DNA from: Sphingobacterium sp. UBA4616
GTDB lineage: Bacteria > Bacteroidota > Bacteroidia > Sphingobacteriales > Sphingobacteriaceae
Length of the DNA stretch: 64,000 nucleotides
NCBI GenBank assembly: GCA_002386525.1
Contig: DGIS01000018.1
Coordinates: 3,887 to 67,886 of the forward strand
Direction of reading: 5' to 3'
This document shows, one piece after another, positions 17,349 to 26,045 of the stretch. Both the position numbers and the translations under genes were made by a program. The number at the start of each line of letters is the position of its first letter. Within the stretch, counting starts at the first letter, position 1. The notes under the pieces are model-generated. The model was not told where the DNA came from, ran no database searches, and saw only the letters and a list, made by a program, of their open reading frames with translations.

Positions 17349-18449
17349 TTAATCACTCTTACGCCCGAATAACTTGGAATAAGCGTGAAGAATGGGGAAT
17401 GCGATGGCTTCCTGTGGGCTATACTTTACATACTTTTTAAAATTTTTCCAAAGGCGTTTAGCTGAATCTGGTCGACAGAAAAACTTCGATTTCTCGCCCT
17501 GCTCAAATCTCTCATCATTAAACCCGAAATTTCCGGAATACCATACTTCATCTAGCATCCAATCGACACGGGTGTCTTTGGGGTAAGGAAATGGGATGGC
17601 ATTTTGTGGAAGTCCAATATAATCGACAAGTAATTTATGAAGCAAATGTGTCCACTTGAGCATCCCGGTTTTTTTATAAATGGCATGCAATGCTTGACCA
17701 TCAATATTGGGGAGTATACTATAATATAATCTCGCCGAATCGCAAAATTGACGCAAGCTGATACCGTAAGTAATCAGATGTTTTAAAATGTGAATATTGA
17801 CTTGCAAAATTTGAAGCTCCGGAGCTAGCAAACGAATAGATATACCATCAATTACCAATGTCTCCTGCTGAGTTTGATATTTCTCCAAAAGCTTGTTTAA
17901 ATATTTTTTCTTAAAAGGATTATAAAAATCAAATTTACGCATATGATGCTCAACATGTACTTCGTTCCAATCATAGCCTAAGCTGAAATCGGGTGTGTAT
18001 TTAAAGTTGACATCTCGTTCCTTCAGAAAATTCCTTGCTTTACTATAATCATCATCTTCAAAACACCAATCAATATCACCACTTATCCGATGATTAGGCA
18101 TTCGATAATAGGATGCTACTGCCCGCCCTTTTTGTAATATGGCCCGGATACCATTCTGCGTAAACAATGTAAACTGTTCGGCAATTACCGCATTCATCTT
18201 CACATTGTGACGTTCGATCTGATCCACACGGACAGCCCATTTTAAACGTATAGCAATTGGTGGTAATTGATCTTCATGTAAGAATGCAAAACTGTCATAG
18301 ATAATCCCTTCTATGGTTTGATTGCTCGCATATTTTAGGATACTATTCCAATCGTCATCCGACAAAGGCTTGGTGAGAGAAAGCTTTCCTTCTCCCCAAA
18401 GGCCGATCCGTAATAACTGAAAAAAAATATTCCTTAGTTGATAGTTCAT
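17349..18449 (-). CDS. Uncharacterised nucleotidyltransferase-fold protein (PF14907-like)
   Basis: The protein (366 aa) contains GIRAILQKGRAVASYYRMP...RISGDIDWCF near residues 95-130. The R-x-SGDID part is the metal-binding hG...(D/E)xD signature of the NTP_transf_5 family of large polymerase-beta-like nucleotidyltransferases often found in polysaccharide loci. The rest is alpha-helical, with VHVEHHMRKFDFYNPF near 205. It lies on the opposite strand between two polysaccharide genes. The substrate is unknown; proteins of this family have been proposed to modify a sugar or peptide. Confidence 0.72.
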   Translation of the reverse strand: MNYQLRNIFFQLLRIGLWGEGKLSLTKPLSDDDWNSILKYASNQTIEGIIYDSFAFLHEDQLPPIAIRLKWAVRVDQIERHNVKMNAVIAEQFTLFTQNGIRAILQKGRAVASYYRMPNHRISGDIDWCFEDDDYSKARNFLKERDVNFKYTPDFSLGYDWNEVHVEHHMRKFDFYNPFKKKYLNKLLEKYQTQQETLVIDGISIRLLAPELQILQVNIHILKHLITYGISLRQFCDSARLYYSILPNIDGQALHAIYKKTGMLKWTHLLHKLLVDYIGLPQNAIPFPYPKDTRVDWMLDEVWYSGNFGFNDERFEQGEKSKFFCRPDSAKRLWKNFKKYVKYSPQEAIAFPILHAYSKLFGRKSD

Positions 18450-18654
18450 TTGGTTTTGGAAATATACGTACTATCAAATGTAATAATTTATATTCTTTAT
18501 TTATGGATTTAACGGCAATAAATTGAGATAGATTACATTGTAAAAACTATTTATTATCGCCGAGATTGATGCAATCTTTTTATAAAACATCGCTATTATT
18601 TTGGTACATTTGGAAAGCCTTAAACTTGGAAAGGGAAATTTTAATAGATTTTAA

Positions 18655-20568
18655 ATGAGTAATTTATGGAGGGAGGGCTTGTCCGTTAACAAGCCACGTT
18701 GGGTCATTCTTTTAATAGATATGATCATAGTAGTTGTATCCTTTCTTGCCAGCTATGTACTTATCTTCAAACACAGGGGCGGCGTTGAGCCAGATGCGTT
18801 ACGCATACAACTTATTTTGGTCTCTACAATATATCTCTTCTGTTTCCTTATAATGGGCACGTTTAAGGGGGTTATACATAAAACCGGCCTCCGTGAATTG
18901 CAACGCATGGTATTTGCGATTGGACTGGGTTATTTTTCTTCGGTCCTTATATGTAAAGTATTGGAGTGGATACAGCCCTCGTTTTTACATGCCGCTTTTC
19001 CTTTTTCTGATACCCAGCTTCTTTTTCATGCACTAATCGCAGGGTTTGGAATGACGTTTAGCCGAGTGTTTTACCGGGCCTTGTATCATGAACTGATGTG
19101 GGGAGGTAAAGACAATCGCATTCCCGTGATTCTATTTGGCGCCGGAAATATGGGAAATACCACTTTTCATTTTATACATACAACATCACGTACTAAATAC
19201 CGCATTGTGGCCATTATGGACGACAATCCGCATCGTATTGGCAACCGTATCCAAGGATTTAGAATCCACGATATTAATAAATTGAATAAGGAGTTTGTCA
19301 ATCGGCATGGAAATGCAGCTGAGCTTATTGTTGCGATAGACAATAGAGCGCCTGAAAGATTAAATAAGGTATTTAAACTGGCTGAGCCGATTCCTTTGGT
19401 CGTTAAGATTATACCAGACACGGCCCGTCTGTTGGCTGGCGAAGTAGCAACCCGGCAGATCCGAAGCTTGCGCATCGAAGATCTTTTGGGCCGTAAAGCA
19501 ATCGACCTTAATAATCCGGCTATTGCCTCCGAGATGAAAGACCAAATAGTACTGGTTACCGGTGGTGCTGGATCGATAGGAAGCGAATTGGTGCGTCAGC
19601 TTATACATACTGACCTAAAGCAGCTCATCGTATTGGATCAGGCTGAATCTTCGCTCTATGATATTCAGCAGGAGCTGAGCGCGTCGGCAAATTTTGATCG
19701 TTGCCTTTTTATGGTAGGCAATGTCCGGGATGCGCAATTTATGGAGACGCTGTTCGAGGTTTACAGACCGACTTATGTCTTTCATGCAGCGGCCTATAAG
19801 CATGTTCCTCTGATGGAGGCCAACCCTTATGAATCGATCTTAACGAATGTATGGGGCTCCTATAATGTAGCGCAGTTGGCGGATAAGTATGGCGTATCCA
19901 AATTTGTGATGGTGTCTACCGATAAGGCCGTAAATCCGACGAATGTAATGGGGGCCACAAAACGTGTCGCAGAGATTGCTATATCGACGGTCAACATGCA
20001 CTCCAAAACTAATTTTATTGTCACCCGATTTGGCAATGTATTAGGTTCTAATGGCTCTGTAATTCCTCTTTTTGAAAAGCAGATGCTCAAAGGTGGGCCG
20101 CTGACCATTACTGATCCAAATATCACCCGCTATTTTATGACCATACCAGAAGCCTGCCAATTGGTACAGGAGGCAGCTGTAATGGGCAAAGGGGGCGAAA
20201 TATTTGTCTTTGATATGGGGGAGCCTGTTAAAATAATGGACCTTGCAAAACAGATGATCCGCTTAAAAGGCTACAACTATCCTGAAGACATCGATATTAA
20301 GATCGTCGGACTACGCCCGGGTGAAAAGATTTTTGAGGAGCTGCTCGCGAACGGGGAGAATACCGAGAAGACCTATCACGAAAAGATCATGATTGCTAAG
20401 GTCAATACGCCGGATTTGACACTGCAAAAAGCAAGAATTGATCAATTGTGTGCACTCGCGAAAACTGCTGATCCAAATAGTGACAAAATGAAACTAGTGC
20501 AGTTGGTGAAAAATATTGTGCCCGAATACCGCTCTCAGAACTCTGTTTTTGAAACACTGGATAAATAG
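18655..20568 (+). CDS. FlaA1/WbpM/CapD-like nucleotide-sugar 4,6-dehydratase
   Basis: The protein (637 aa) has four N-terminal membrane helices (about residues 15-150) and a first Rossmann module (PVILFGAGNMGN near 170). The catalytic extended SDR domain starts at VTGGAGSIGSELVRQL (301-316). The active-site segment is STDKAVNPTNVMGATKRVAE, in which Met replaces the usual Tyr of YxxxK, as is normal in WbpM/FlaA1. GLRPGEKIFEELL near 560 is also diagnostic. It converts UDP-GlcNAc-type substrates to 4-keto-6-deoxy sugars and closes the polysaccharide locus. The stop codon abuts a hairpin at 20568-20592. Confidence 0.92.
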   Translation: MSNLWREGLSVNKPRWVILLIDMIIVVVSFLASYVLIFKHRGGVEPDALRIQLILVSTIYLFCFLIMGTFKGVIHKTGLRELQRMVFAIGLGYFSSVLICKVLEWIQPSFLHAAFPFSDTQLLFHALIAGFGMTFSRVFYRALYHELMWGGKDNRIPVILFGAGNMGNTTFHFIHTTSRTKYRIVAIMDDNPHRIGNRIQGFRIHDINKLNKEFVNRHGNAAELIVAIDNRAPERLNKVFKLAEPIPLVVKIIPDTARLLAGEVATRQIRSLRIEDLLGRKAIDLNNPAIASEMKDQIVLVTGGAGSIGSELVRQLIHTDLKQLIVLDQAESSLYDIQQELSASANFDRCLFMVGNVRDAQFMETLFEVYRPTYVFHAAAYKHVPLMEANPYESILTNVWGSYNVAQLADKYGVSKFVMVSTDKAVNPTNVMGATKRVAEIAISTVNMHSKTNFIVTRFGNVLGSNGSVIPLFEKQMLKGGPLTITDPNITRYFMTIPEACQLVQEAAVMGKGGEIFVFDMGEPVKIMDLAKQMIRLKGYNYPEDIDIKIVGLRPGEKIFEELLANGENTEKTYHEKIMIAKVNTPDLTLQKARIDQLCALAKTADPNSDKMKLVQLVKNIVPEYRSQNSVFETLDK

Positions 20569-20592
20569 CCATTTCCGAAAGGGAGTGGCTTT
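20568..20592 (+). terminator. Hairpin terminator, copy A of a short repeat family
   Basis: GCCATTTCC-GAAA-GGGAGTGGC forms a stem with a GNRA-type loop, followed by TTT. It begins at the last base of the dehydratase stop codon. Near-identical copies are at 27310-27333 and 29027-29051, so this is a repeat family as well as a terminator. Confidence 0.75.
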
Positions 20593-20637
20593 AATGCGAC
20601 AAATTTCAGCTATAACAGCATTTAGTGCTACTTGTGT

Positions 20638-20991
20638 TTAAACAGTATCTTTTTTGTATAGTTCCTCATAGAGTTGTATAATCTTCGTCTGAATTTGCAT
20701 GATTTCTTCTTCACGTTGTCGTATTTTTTTTGAAATTTCAGCACACTCATCTGGTTCTTTTGCTTTACCTTTGTTATGTTGAGGCAATACATGTTGAGCT
20801 AATAACTGTACAGTTGTCACATTTAATACGCTTGCGATTTGGTTTAAACGAGAGAGCGTAATAGTGGTAACGCCTGTTTCGATCTTTGAAACAGCGGGAT
20901 TAGATAAGTTCAATTTTTTGGCAAATTTTATTTGTTCCCAGCCTTTCTGTATCCGAAGTAATCTAATTGTCTTCCCTATGTTTTTCATCAA
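20638..20991 (-). CDS. XRE-family transcriptional regulator with C-terminal coiled coil
   Basis: The protein (117 aa) has an N-terminal helix-turn-helix (MKNIGKTIRLLRIQKGWEQ...SNPAVSKIETGVTTITLSRL, residues 2-60). A predicted coiled coil follows at the C-terminus (EISKKIRQREEEIMQIQTKI), probably for dimerisation. It is a clear paralogue of the regulator at 49928-50269, sharing the KGW-Q, AVSK/AFSK-ETG and LSRLNQIA blocks and the same architecture. Its target is unknown. It is convergent with the dehydratase gene. Confidence 0.88.
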   Translation of the reverse strand: MMKNIGKTIRLLRIQKGWEQIKFAKKLNLSNPAVSKIETGVTTITLSRLNQIASVLNVTTVQLLAQHVLPQHNKGKAKEPDECAEISKKIRQREEEIMQIQTKIIQLYEELYKKDTV

Positions 20992-21097
20992 AAAAATAAT
21001 TTATCGTTAAGTTATTAAGTTATAAAAATGGCTGTGACCTTGCACAGCTCAAAAAGCAATACCTCTGACGCTGATCGGAAAAACCGCAGTCAAAGAG

Positions 21098-21469
21098 CTA
21101 GAAAATATAGGTTGACATCCAATTATAGCCCACTATTAGATCAGGACGTTCATTCCAATCGAGATCGGGATGATAATATACGAAAGTCCTAAATAATATA
21201 TGCTTATTACCAAATCCGTAATGATAGGGAACTTTATGCGCCTTTAAAATGCCGTCAGCAACGATGTATCTTAGAATGGATTTAATCCGTTCTGCTGTAA
21301 TTTCGAAACTATATTCATTCGAAAAGTCGGCAGCCATTTGATAGATTGTCCGTGGTCTGAAGAAATAATCGGATGTTGTAGCGACAAATAAGACGAATTC
21401 CCTTTCTTTTTTATGCTGCTCTCGTTTCTTTTTATTAATACTATTTTTCCTTTCAACCTTTTTTTTCAT
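21098..21469 (-). CDS. Hypothetical protein, lysine-rich start, winged-helix-like body
   Basis: The protein (123 aa) starts with a very basic stretch (about residues 1-24, mostly Lys/Arg/Glu/Asn). A segment suggestive of a small winged helix follows (PRTIYQMAADFSNEYSFEIT, SILRYIVADGILKAHKVPYH). No family was recognised. It is transcribed toward the XRE gene, 106 bp away, and may be co-transcribed. A role as DNA-binding protein is only an inference from charge and predicted helices. Confidence 0.55.
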   Translation of the reverse strand: MKKKVERKNSINKKKREQHKKEREFVLFVATTSDYFFRPRTIYQMAADFSNEYSFEITAERIKSILRYIVADGILKAHKVPYHYGFGNKHILFRTFVYYHPDLDWNERPDLIVGYNWMSTYIF

Positions 21470-21526
21470 ATGTATAGGAACTGCGCGTTTTAAATTGGAA
21501 ATAAGTACCTTAATTTGCTCACAGCC

Positions 21527-21640
21527 CTATTTATCCATCACCTTTTTTAGTTTGACATAAATCGTGTGCATAGTAACCACGAACCAGGTATCGTCGATAG
21601 GATACTCCGGATCGGAATCTGAATGAGCAAGTACGGTAAT
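21527..21640 (-). pseudogene. Possible gene remnant (37 codons, no proper start)
   Basis: An open minus-strand stretch after an in-frame TAA (21641-21643) encodes a protein-like sequence, VLAHSDSDPEYPIDDTWFVV and onward, ending VKLKKVMDK. There is no ATG before the middle. Its ending and its acidic DPxY/W start resemble the 42-aa open frame at 24545-24673, and both are preceded by the same 57-bp repeat. It may be the 3' end of a decayed gene. Together with the repeat it accounts for most of the gap 21470-21793. Confidence 0.3.
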
Positions 21641-21654
21641 TTATAATCTAAGAA

Positions 21655-21711
21655 TAATTTTAAAGATAGTTATAATAACTGATAGTTATTATATGTGTGG
21701 TTATTTATTTT
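21655..21711. repeat. 57-bp dispersed repeat, copy 1
   Basis: This copy aligns without gaps to 24721-24777 (48 of 57 bases identical), beginning TAATTTTAAAGATAGTTATA and ending TTATTTATTTT. On the minus strand it contains TATCTTTA, close to the Bacteroidota -7 element TAnnTTTG, so it could be a duplicated promoter region. Confidence 0.75.
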
Positions 21712-21793
21712 GTTATCCAGCTACTTCTTTTTAATATAAATTTCCTTTTGAGACGAAAGGATACTTAATTTAGGCATTATAATTAGCGCTTAC

Positions 21794-22876
21794 TCAAACC
21801 GGATCATTCTCCTTTTCGAGGTTTTCGATTTCTTCGATCAGCTCGCCTGCTGTCTCTTGCTTTAATACCCTCATGACATAGATCTCATTGACAAAATTGA
21901 CGATAGCAACCAAGATCGGGGTAGCAAAAAGTAGGCCTAAGGGGCCTGTGAGTGTGCCCATCAACAACTGAAAAAAGAGCACCATAGCAGGCGGTAAGGA
22001 CAGCATCTTCTTCTGGACAAAGGGTGCGAATACGGCAGACTCTATAATTTGAACGCCAACAAAAATGGCTATAATATACAACGCCGTTGCGGGGCTATCG
22101 AGCAAACCGACCAATGCAGCGGGTAACAGTGCCAGTGTAGGACCTAAATTGGGAATAAACGTCAACAGTCCTGCAATCAAGGCCAAAATTAACCAAAGGT
22201 CAATACCTAAAATAAGCAACGAAATCGCGGTAAGCGTAAAAACAAAAAGCATATCCAACAGCTGTACTTTTAGCCATATCTTCAGTTGCTCACCTACTTT
22301 ATCTAATACCGTTTCTACGGTTTGCTTGTTTTGATCTGGAAAGAGGCTGAGGATGCCGATCATATACTCTCGAGGAGAGATCATAATGAATATGCCCAAG
22401 AATAAGAAAGCGTAAAGATCTCCAAAAAAACCAAAGGTGCCACTGAACACTTGGGGCAAATGCTGAATGACGGTATTCATCTGATCTTCGGCACTATCAA
22501 TGTTGTCGATGAGATAAGAACCCCAGTTTGTATTGGCAAGGTAACGCTGTAAATTGTCAATCATTTCGGGCAATGTAGCAGCGAGTTCTTTATATTGTGT
22601 TACAGCAGTATTGCCAATAAAATAGGATATGCCACTACAGAATACAACCACCCAAACGATAGCGAGTAACAAGGATACCTTGGTATGGCAGCCTGTCCAT
22701 TGCCTTATTTTGGCAGAGATGGCATGAAAAAGTATAGAAAATAGTATTCCACCAAATAGCAAGAGTAATAACGTGGTGGCTTTGACGAATAGAACGGTCA
22801 TCATCAAAAAGAGTAAAACAACGATACAAACAGCTGCAGTTTTTTTGTAAATATAAGTCATAGGCAATTTGAGCAT
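21794..22876 (-). CDS. AI-2E family transporter (PF01594)
   Basis: The protein (360 aa) is polytopic with the standard layout: two or three N-terminal helices, a soluble loop (about residues 75-150) and five C-terminal helices. Conserved blocks include LIAGLLTFIPNLGPTLALLPAAL near 240-260 and GPLGLLFATPILVAIVNFV near 320. Family members export autoinducer-2 or act as Na+/H+ antiporters, and most remain untested. A start at 22858 is an alternative. It stands alone with about 170 bp to the next gene upstream. Confidence 0.88.
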   Translation of the reverse strand: MLKLPMTYIYKKTAAVCIVVLLFLMMTVLFVKATTLLLLLFGGILFSILFHAISAKIRQWTGCHTKVSLLLAIVWVVVFCSGISYFIGNTAVTQYKELAATLPEMIDNLQRYLANTNWGSYLIDNIDSAEDQMNTVIQHLPQVFSGTFGFFGDLYAFLFLGIFIMISPREYMIGILSLFPDQNKQTVETVLDKVGEQLKIWLKVQLLDMLFVFTLTAISLLILGIDLWLILALIAGLLTFIPNLGPTLALLPAALVGLLDSPATALYIIAIFVGVQIIESAVFAPFVQKKMLSLPPAMVLFFQLLMGTLTGPLGLLFATPILVAIVNFVNEIYVMRVLKQETAGELIEEIENLEKENDPV

Positions 22877-23043
22877 AAAAATGGATTTGTTTTCTACGAA
22901 ATACGGATGATTGAATAAAGAGTGACATCCACAGAGAACATGCTACCGTTAGGATTTGTTTCAATAGATCGTAAAAGGTAGTATTAGTTGATGCACTTAC
23001 TGGACGCACGGCCTTTCTATACCAATTGATGGTTTGGCATCAT

Positions 23044-24534
23044 TTAGTTGTCCAAATTTCTCAGAATTTCTTCGAATTTTTGCACGCCAGGAAAGCCTGT
23101 TAGCTGATCTTCCAATTTTCCATGCTTATTATAAATTAAATAAGTTGGAATCGATGAAAAGTTCATTTGTTTTTGTAGTCGTTCCATTTGTGCTGATGAG
23201 AGATAATAATGATATCCTGCTATACTTTTGACTTGATTGTTCCACAAAGTCCGTGGAGAGGATACGTCTGCTATATAGACAAAGACGGCATCTTTATATT
23301 TCTCTTTTACCGGTTTAATTTTGTCCATAGCACTTATACAAGGTCCGCACCAAGTGGCCCAAAAATCAATAACTATACTTTTAGCTGGATATTTTTTTAT
23401 GATTTCGGAAAGTAAATCCCCCTTGTCGAGACGAGACCAGTCATAAACTCGTCCTGTATCCTGAGCAATCCGGAGCGTGTTGATATTATTTTGGTACAAA
23501 ATATAATCAGAAAACGATTGGTCTTTAAAATATCCAATAATATCCTTAGTTTGTTCATCCGAAAGATATTTATTTCTGGCGATTTGATCCAAATAGGCAT
23601 TTGCTAACATAATATCATAGAAATAACCTCGAGAGTATCCTAATAAGGGATTTAATATAGCGACAGTCCTATTCATCCAATCTTGTAATAAAATATGATC
23701 TGTAGTAGGCAAGTTTAGCACACTATCAGCCAAAAGGGATTTGGCTAATTCATTATAATAGTTTGATAGTAGGTAGTCTTTATTATTGAGGTCGAGGTCC
23801 CTCAAGAAGGTGTAGTAGTCTAAATTAATTTTATTTTTAATTTTGGCTTTTTCTTTATCCATACCCGCATTCACATTATCCAGATACATACCATTATTTG
23901 GATCCAATAAGAACATTCGGGCGTATACGGTAGCATATGTTCTTTGCAAACTTTTTTTTGAATCTTCAGCTAAAGGAGCATTGTTTATCTTATCTATCTT
24001 TTCTCTCATTGAAGACAATGCATTATCGCGATAGGTGTTAGGTTCAAATACATATTTATCTGAAGTATGATTATCGTTGAATATGCTTCTAAATAGATTT
24101 TGTATAACTTTTGTTTCCCGAAATATCGTCTTGTAGGGGCCATTATACTGAATATCAGGTGGGGCGCTAGGTTTGAAATTAAAAATTACTTGGGTAGAAT
24201 CATGTGGAAGAAGAAATATGTATCGCTCGATACTATCTATTTTCAAAATCGCTGATGTCAGCTTAAATGATGGAATTTTTAAGAGCGTATCAGCATTTCC
24301 CAAAATAGGAATATTGATATCATAATAGCTGGTCAAATTACTAGTCAACGTTAATTTGAAAAATCGTGGCTCTTTACTCGTGTTTCCTCTTATTTCAAGT
24401 TTAAGATACGACTCTCCGAAACTCTCCCCATTTTTTTCCAACTTATTTTGAGCATTTACATGAATCGTAATGGCGCAAATTAAGGAACATAAAAGTATTT
24501 TAAGACGAGTTCTATTTTTCATTCGATTATCCAT
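23044..24534 (-). CDS. TlpA-like thioredoxin-fold protein with long N-terminal domain
   Basis: The protein (496 aa) has a signal peptide (ILLCSLICAITIHVNAQ) and about 340 residues of periplasmic domain without recognised motifs. A C-terminal thioredoxin fold follows: SIVIDFWATWCGPCISAMDK (CxxC at 396/399) and the cis-Pro region FSSIPTYLIYNKHG near 465. It probably acts as a periplasmic thiol-disulfide reductase. A second protein of the same plan is at 27411-29006. A 42-codon open frame ends 10 bp before its start. Confidence 0.85.
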   Translation of the reverse strand: MDNRMKNRTRLKILLCSLICAITIHVNAQNKLEKNGESFGESYLKLEIRGNTSKEPRFFKLTLTSNLTSYYDINIPILGNADTLLKIPSFKLTSAILKIDSIERYIFLLPHDSTQVIFNFKPSAPPDIQYNGPYKTIFRETKVIQNLFRSIFNDNHTSDKYVFEPNTYRDNALSSMREKIDKINNAPLAEDSKKSLQRTYATVYARMFLLDPNNGMYLDNVNAGMDKEKAKIKNKINLDYYTFLRDLDLNNKDYLLSNYYNELAKSLLADSVLNLPTTDHILLQDWMNRTVAILNPLLGYSRGYFYDIMLANAYLDQIARNKYLSDEQTKDIIGYFKDQSFSDYILYQNNINTLRIAQDTGRVYDWSRLDKGDLLSEIIKKYPAKSIVIDFWATWCGPCISAMDKIKPVKEKYKDAVFVYIADVSSPRTLWNNQVKSIAGYHYYLSSAQMERLQKQMNFSSIPTYLIYNKHGKLEDQLTGFPGVQKFEEILRNLDN

Positions 24535-24544
24535 GATATGGAGA

Positions 24545-24673
24545 TTATTTAGAGGATATTTTTTTTAATATTCCACTCAAAACGTGTTCCTTCAGCACCA
24601 ATATAAAGCCGGTTCTCCATTTTGTCCAGTTAGGGTCTCGTGTCTCAACATCGATAATACTATTAAATTGCAT
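24545..24673 (-). CDS. Candidate small ORF (42 aa) upstream of the TlpA-like gene
   Basis: An ATG-initiated 42-codon frame (MQFNSIIDVETRDPNWTKWR, then a hydrophobic stretch GFILVLKEHVLSGIL and KKISSK) ends 10 bp before the TlpA-like start on the same strand. It would be translationally coupled to that gene if real. It resembles the remnant at 21527-21640. It could be a small membrane peptide, a leader or a decayed gene end. Confidence 0.35.
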   Translation of the reverse strand: MQFNSIIDVETRDPNWTKWRTGFILVLKEHVLSGILKKISSK

Positions 24674-24720
24674 ATTTTTTGCGATTTGAGTAAACTAGCT
24701 ATATAATTTTTAATCTTTTA

Positions 24721-24777
24721 TAATTTTAAAGATAGTTATAATCGCTCAAATCTATTATAGATGTGATTATTTATTTT
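24721..24777. repeat. 57-bp dispersed repeat, copy 2
   Basis: This copy matches 21655-21711 at 48 of 57 positions without gaps. It lies upstream of the minus-strand 42-aa frame and TlpA-like gene, and may supply their promoter. With the small frame and the direct repeat at 24813 it accounts for most of the 433-bp gap 24535-24967. Confidence 0.75.
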
Positions 24778-24812
24778 CGTCTATACTCATCAACTTCAAT
24801 ATGAGTATCCTT

Positions 24813-24854
24813 TTGAAAAAAGTTGATAACGTAGGCAAAGAGAAAGGCAATATG
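24813..24854 (+). repeat. 42-bp direct repeat, left copy, flanking transposase-like gene
   Basis: The sequence starts TTGAAAAAAGTTGATAACGT and ends AAAGGCAATATG. It is repeated at 25985-26026 with 40 of 42 identities in the same orientation. The two copies bracket the frameshifted PD-(D/E)XK gene, 114 bp before its start and 45 bp after its end. Confidence 0.9.
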
Positions 24855-24967
24855 GAAGGAGGGCTCCAATAAGGACAATGTTTCTTTTCACATTTAAATG
24901 CTAAATATATTAGTTTTTTTTATTGTTATTTGCTATCTTAGTATCGTTAACCAGTTAATAAAAAATT

Positions 24968-25940
24968 ATGAGTCTAAGATCAAGGCGTGTAGACGACCCT
25001 CTGTGGAAATCTATCCTGGAGCAAACATTTTCGCATTTTTTACGATTTATTTTTCCGAATGCTGATGCCGTTTTTGATTTGAGCAAACCCTTCGATTATC
25101 TCGATAAAGAGTTTGAGCAATTATTCCCTCCGGAAAGTAATGGCAAGGGGGTCCGTTATGTAGATAAGCTCGTAAAAGTTTTCTTAAAGGATGGTAGCGA
25201 ACAGTTTGTACTGTGTCATGTGGAGATACAGAGCAATAAGGGTAGAGGAGATCTGGCCGAACGCATGTTCCGTTATTTTTATCGGATATGGGATCGTTAT
25301 AAAGTTCCAATTACAGCTATTGCGATCTTGGCAGATGACAACAAAGGTTATCAGCCGGAGGTCTTTACCCAGGAGTTTATGGGAACATCATTGCGCTACG
25401 ACTTTAACAGTTACAAGATCCTCCATCAGGAGGAGTCGGTATTAAGAGCCAATGAGAACCCATTTTCTGTCATAGTCCTAACCGCACTTATGGCCATATT
25501 AAACAAGAAAGTGACCGATGAGGGATTGAAAGAAATCAAGCATGATCTCTATTATGAGATGATGAAAAGGGAGATGGATAAGGACACTCGGCAGGGGCTA
25601 TATGATTTCCTAACTTACTACGTAAGTTTTGATAATGAGGAAGTTTTGGGTATATTTCCTCAAAAGATTAGTTCTAAATGGCAGAGGAGAGATCGATAAA
25701 TTGCTTTTTGTATGCAATTTATCTAAGTTTGAACAAGAGATAAAAACAAAAATAGGAAGGAGCGATACTATGGGCACTCAAGAATATTTATTAGATAAGG
25801 CTGAAAAAAAGGGAATTCAGAAAGGTAAGATTGAAGGTAAGATTGAAATGCTTAGAGAGCTAGGTTTTACTATTGCTGAAATATGCCAAAAACTTGGTCT
25901 TTCCAATGGTGAGGTTGAGAAATATTTCAAAGGAGCATAG
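24968..25940 (+). pseudogene. Rpn-like PD-(D/E)XK nuclease/transposase, split by a frameshift
   Basis: The first frame (24968-25699) encodes the N-terminal and nuclease part of the PD-(D/E)XK nuclease family transposase (PF12784-like): VDDPLWKSILEQTFSHFLRF, GKGVRYVDKLVKVFL, then FVLCHVEIQSNKG with the E-x-Q motif, and FRYFYRIWDRY. It then runs into a stop. The C-terminal part continues in another frame (about 25660-25940) with FEQEIKTKIGRSDTMGTQEY and a Lys/Gly-rich region. Undoing a +1 shift would give about 323 aa, close to the family norm. An internal ATG at 25770 preceded by AAGGAG could allow separate expression of the tail. The gene is most likely inactivated. Confidence 0.78.
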
Positions 25941-25984
25941 AAACTGTATTGGTCTCCATCTTTCAGTTAGATCAGATGTAGGGC

Positions 25985-26026
25985 TTGAAAAAAGTAGATA
26001 ACGTAGGCATAGAGAAAGGCAATATG
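25985..26026 (+). repeat. 42-bp direct repeat, right copy
   Basis: This copy is 40/42 identical to 24813-24854 and in the same orientation. It lies between the frameshifted nuclease gene and the convergent hypothetical gene. It could mark the ends of a duplicated or mobilised segment of about 1.2 kb. Confidence 0.9.
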
Positions 26027-26045
26027 TAACGAGATCTGGAAAGCA

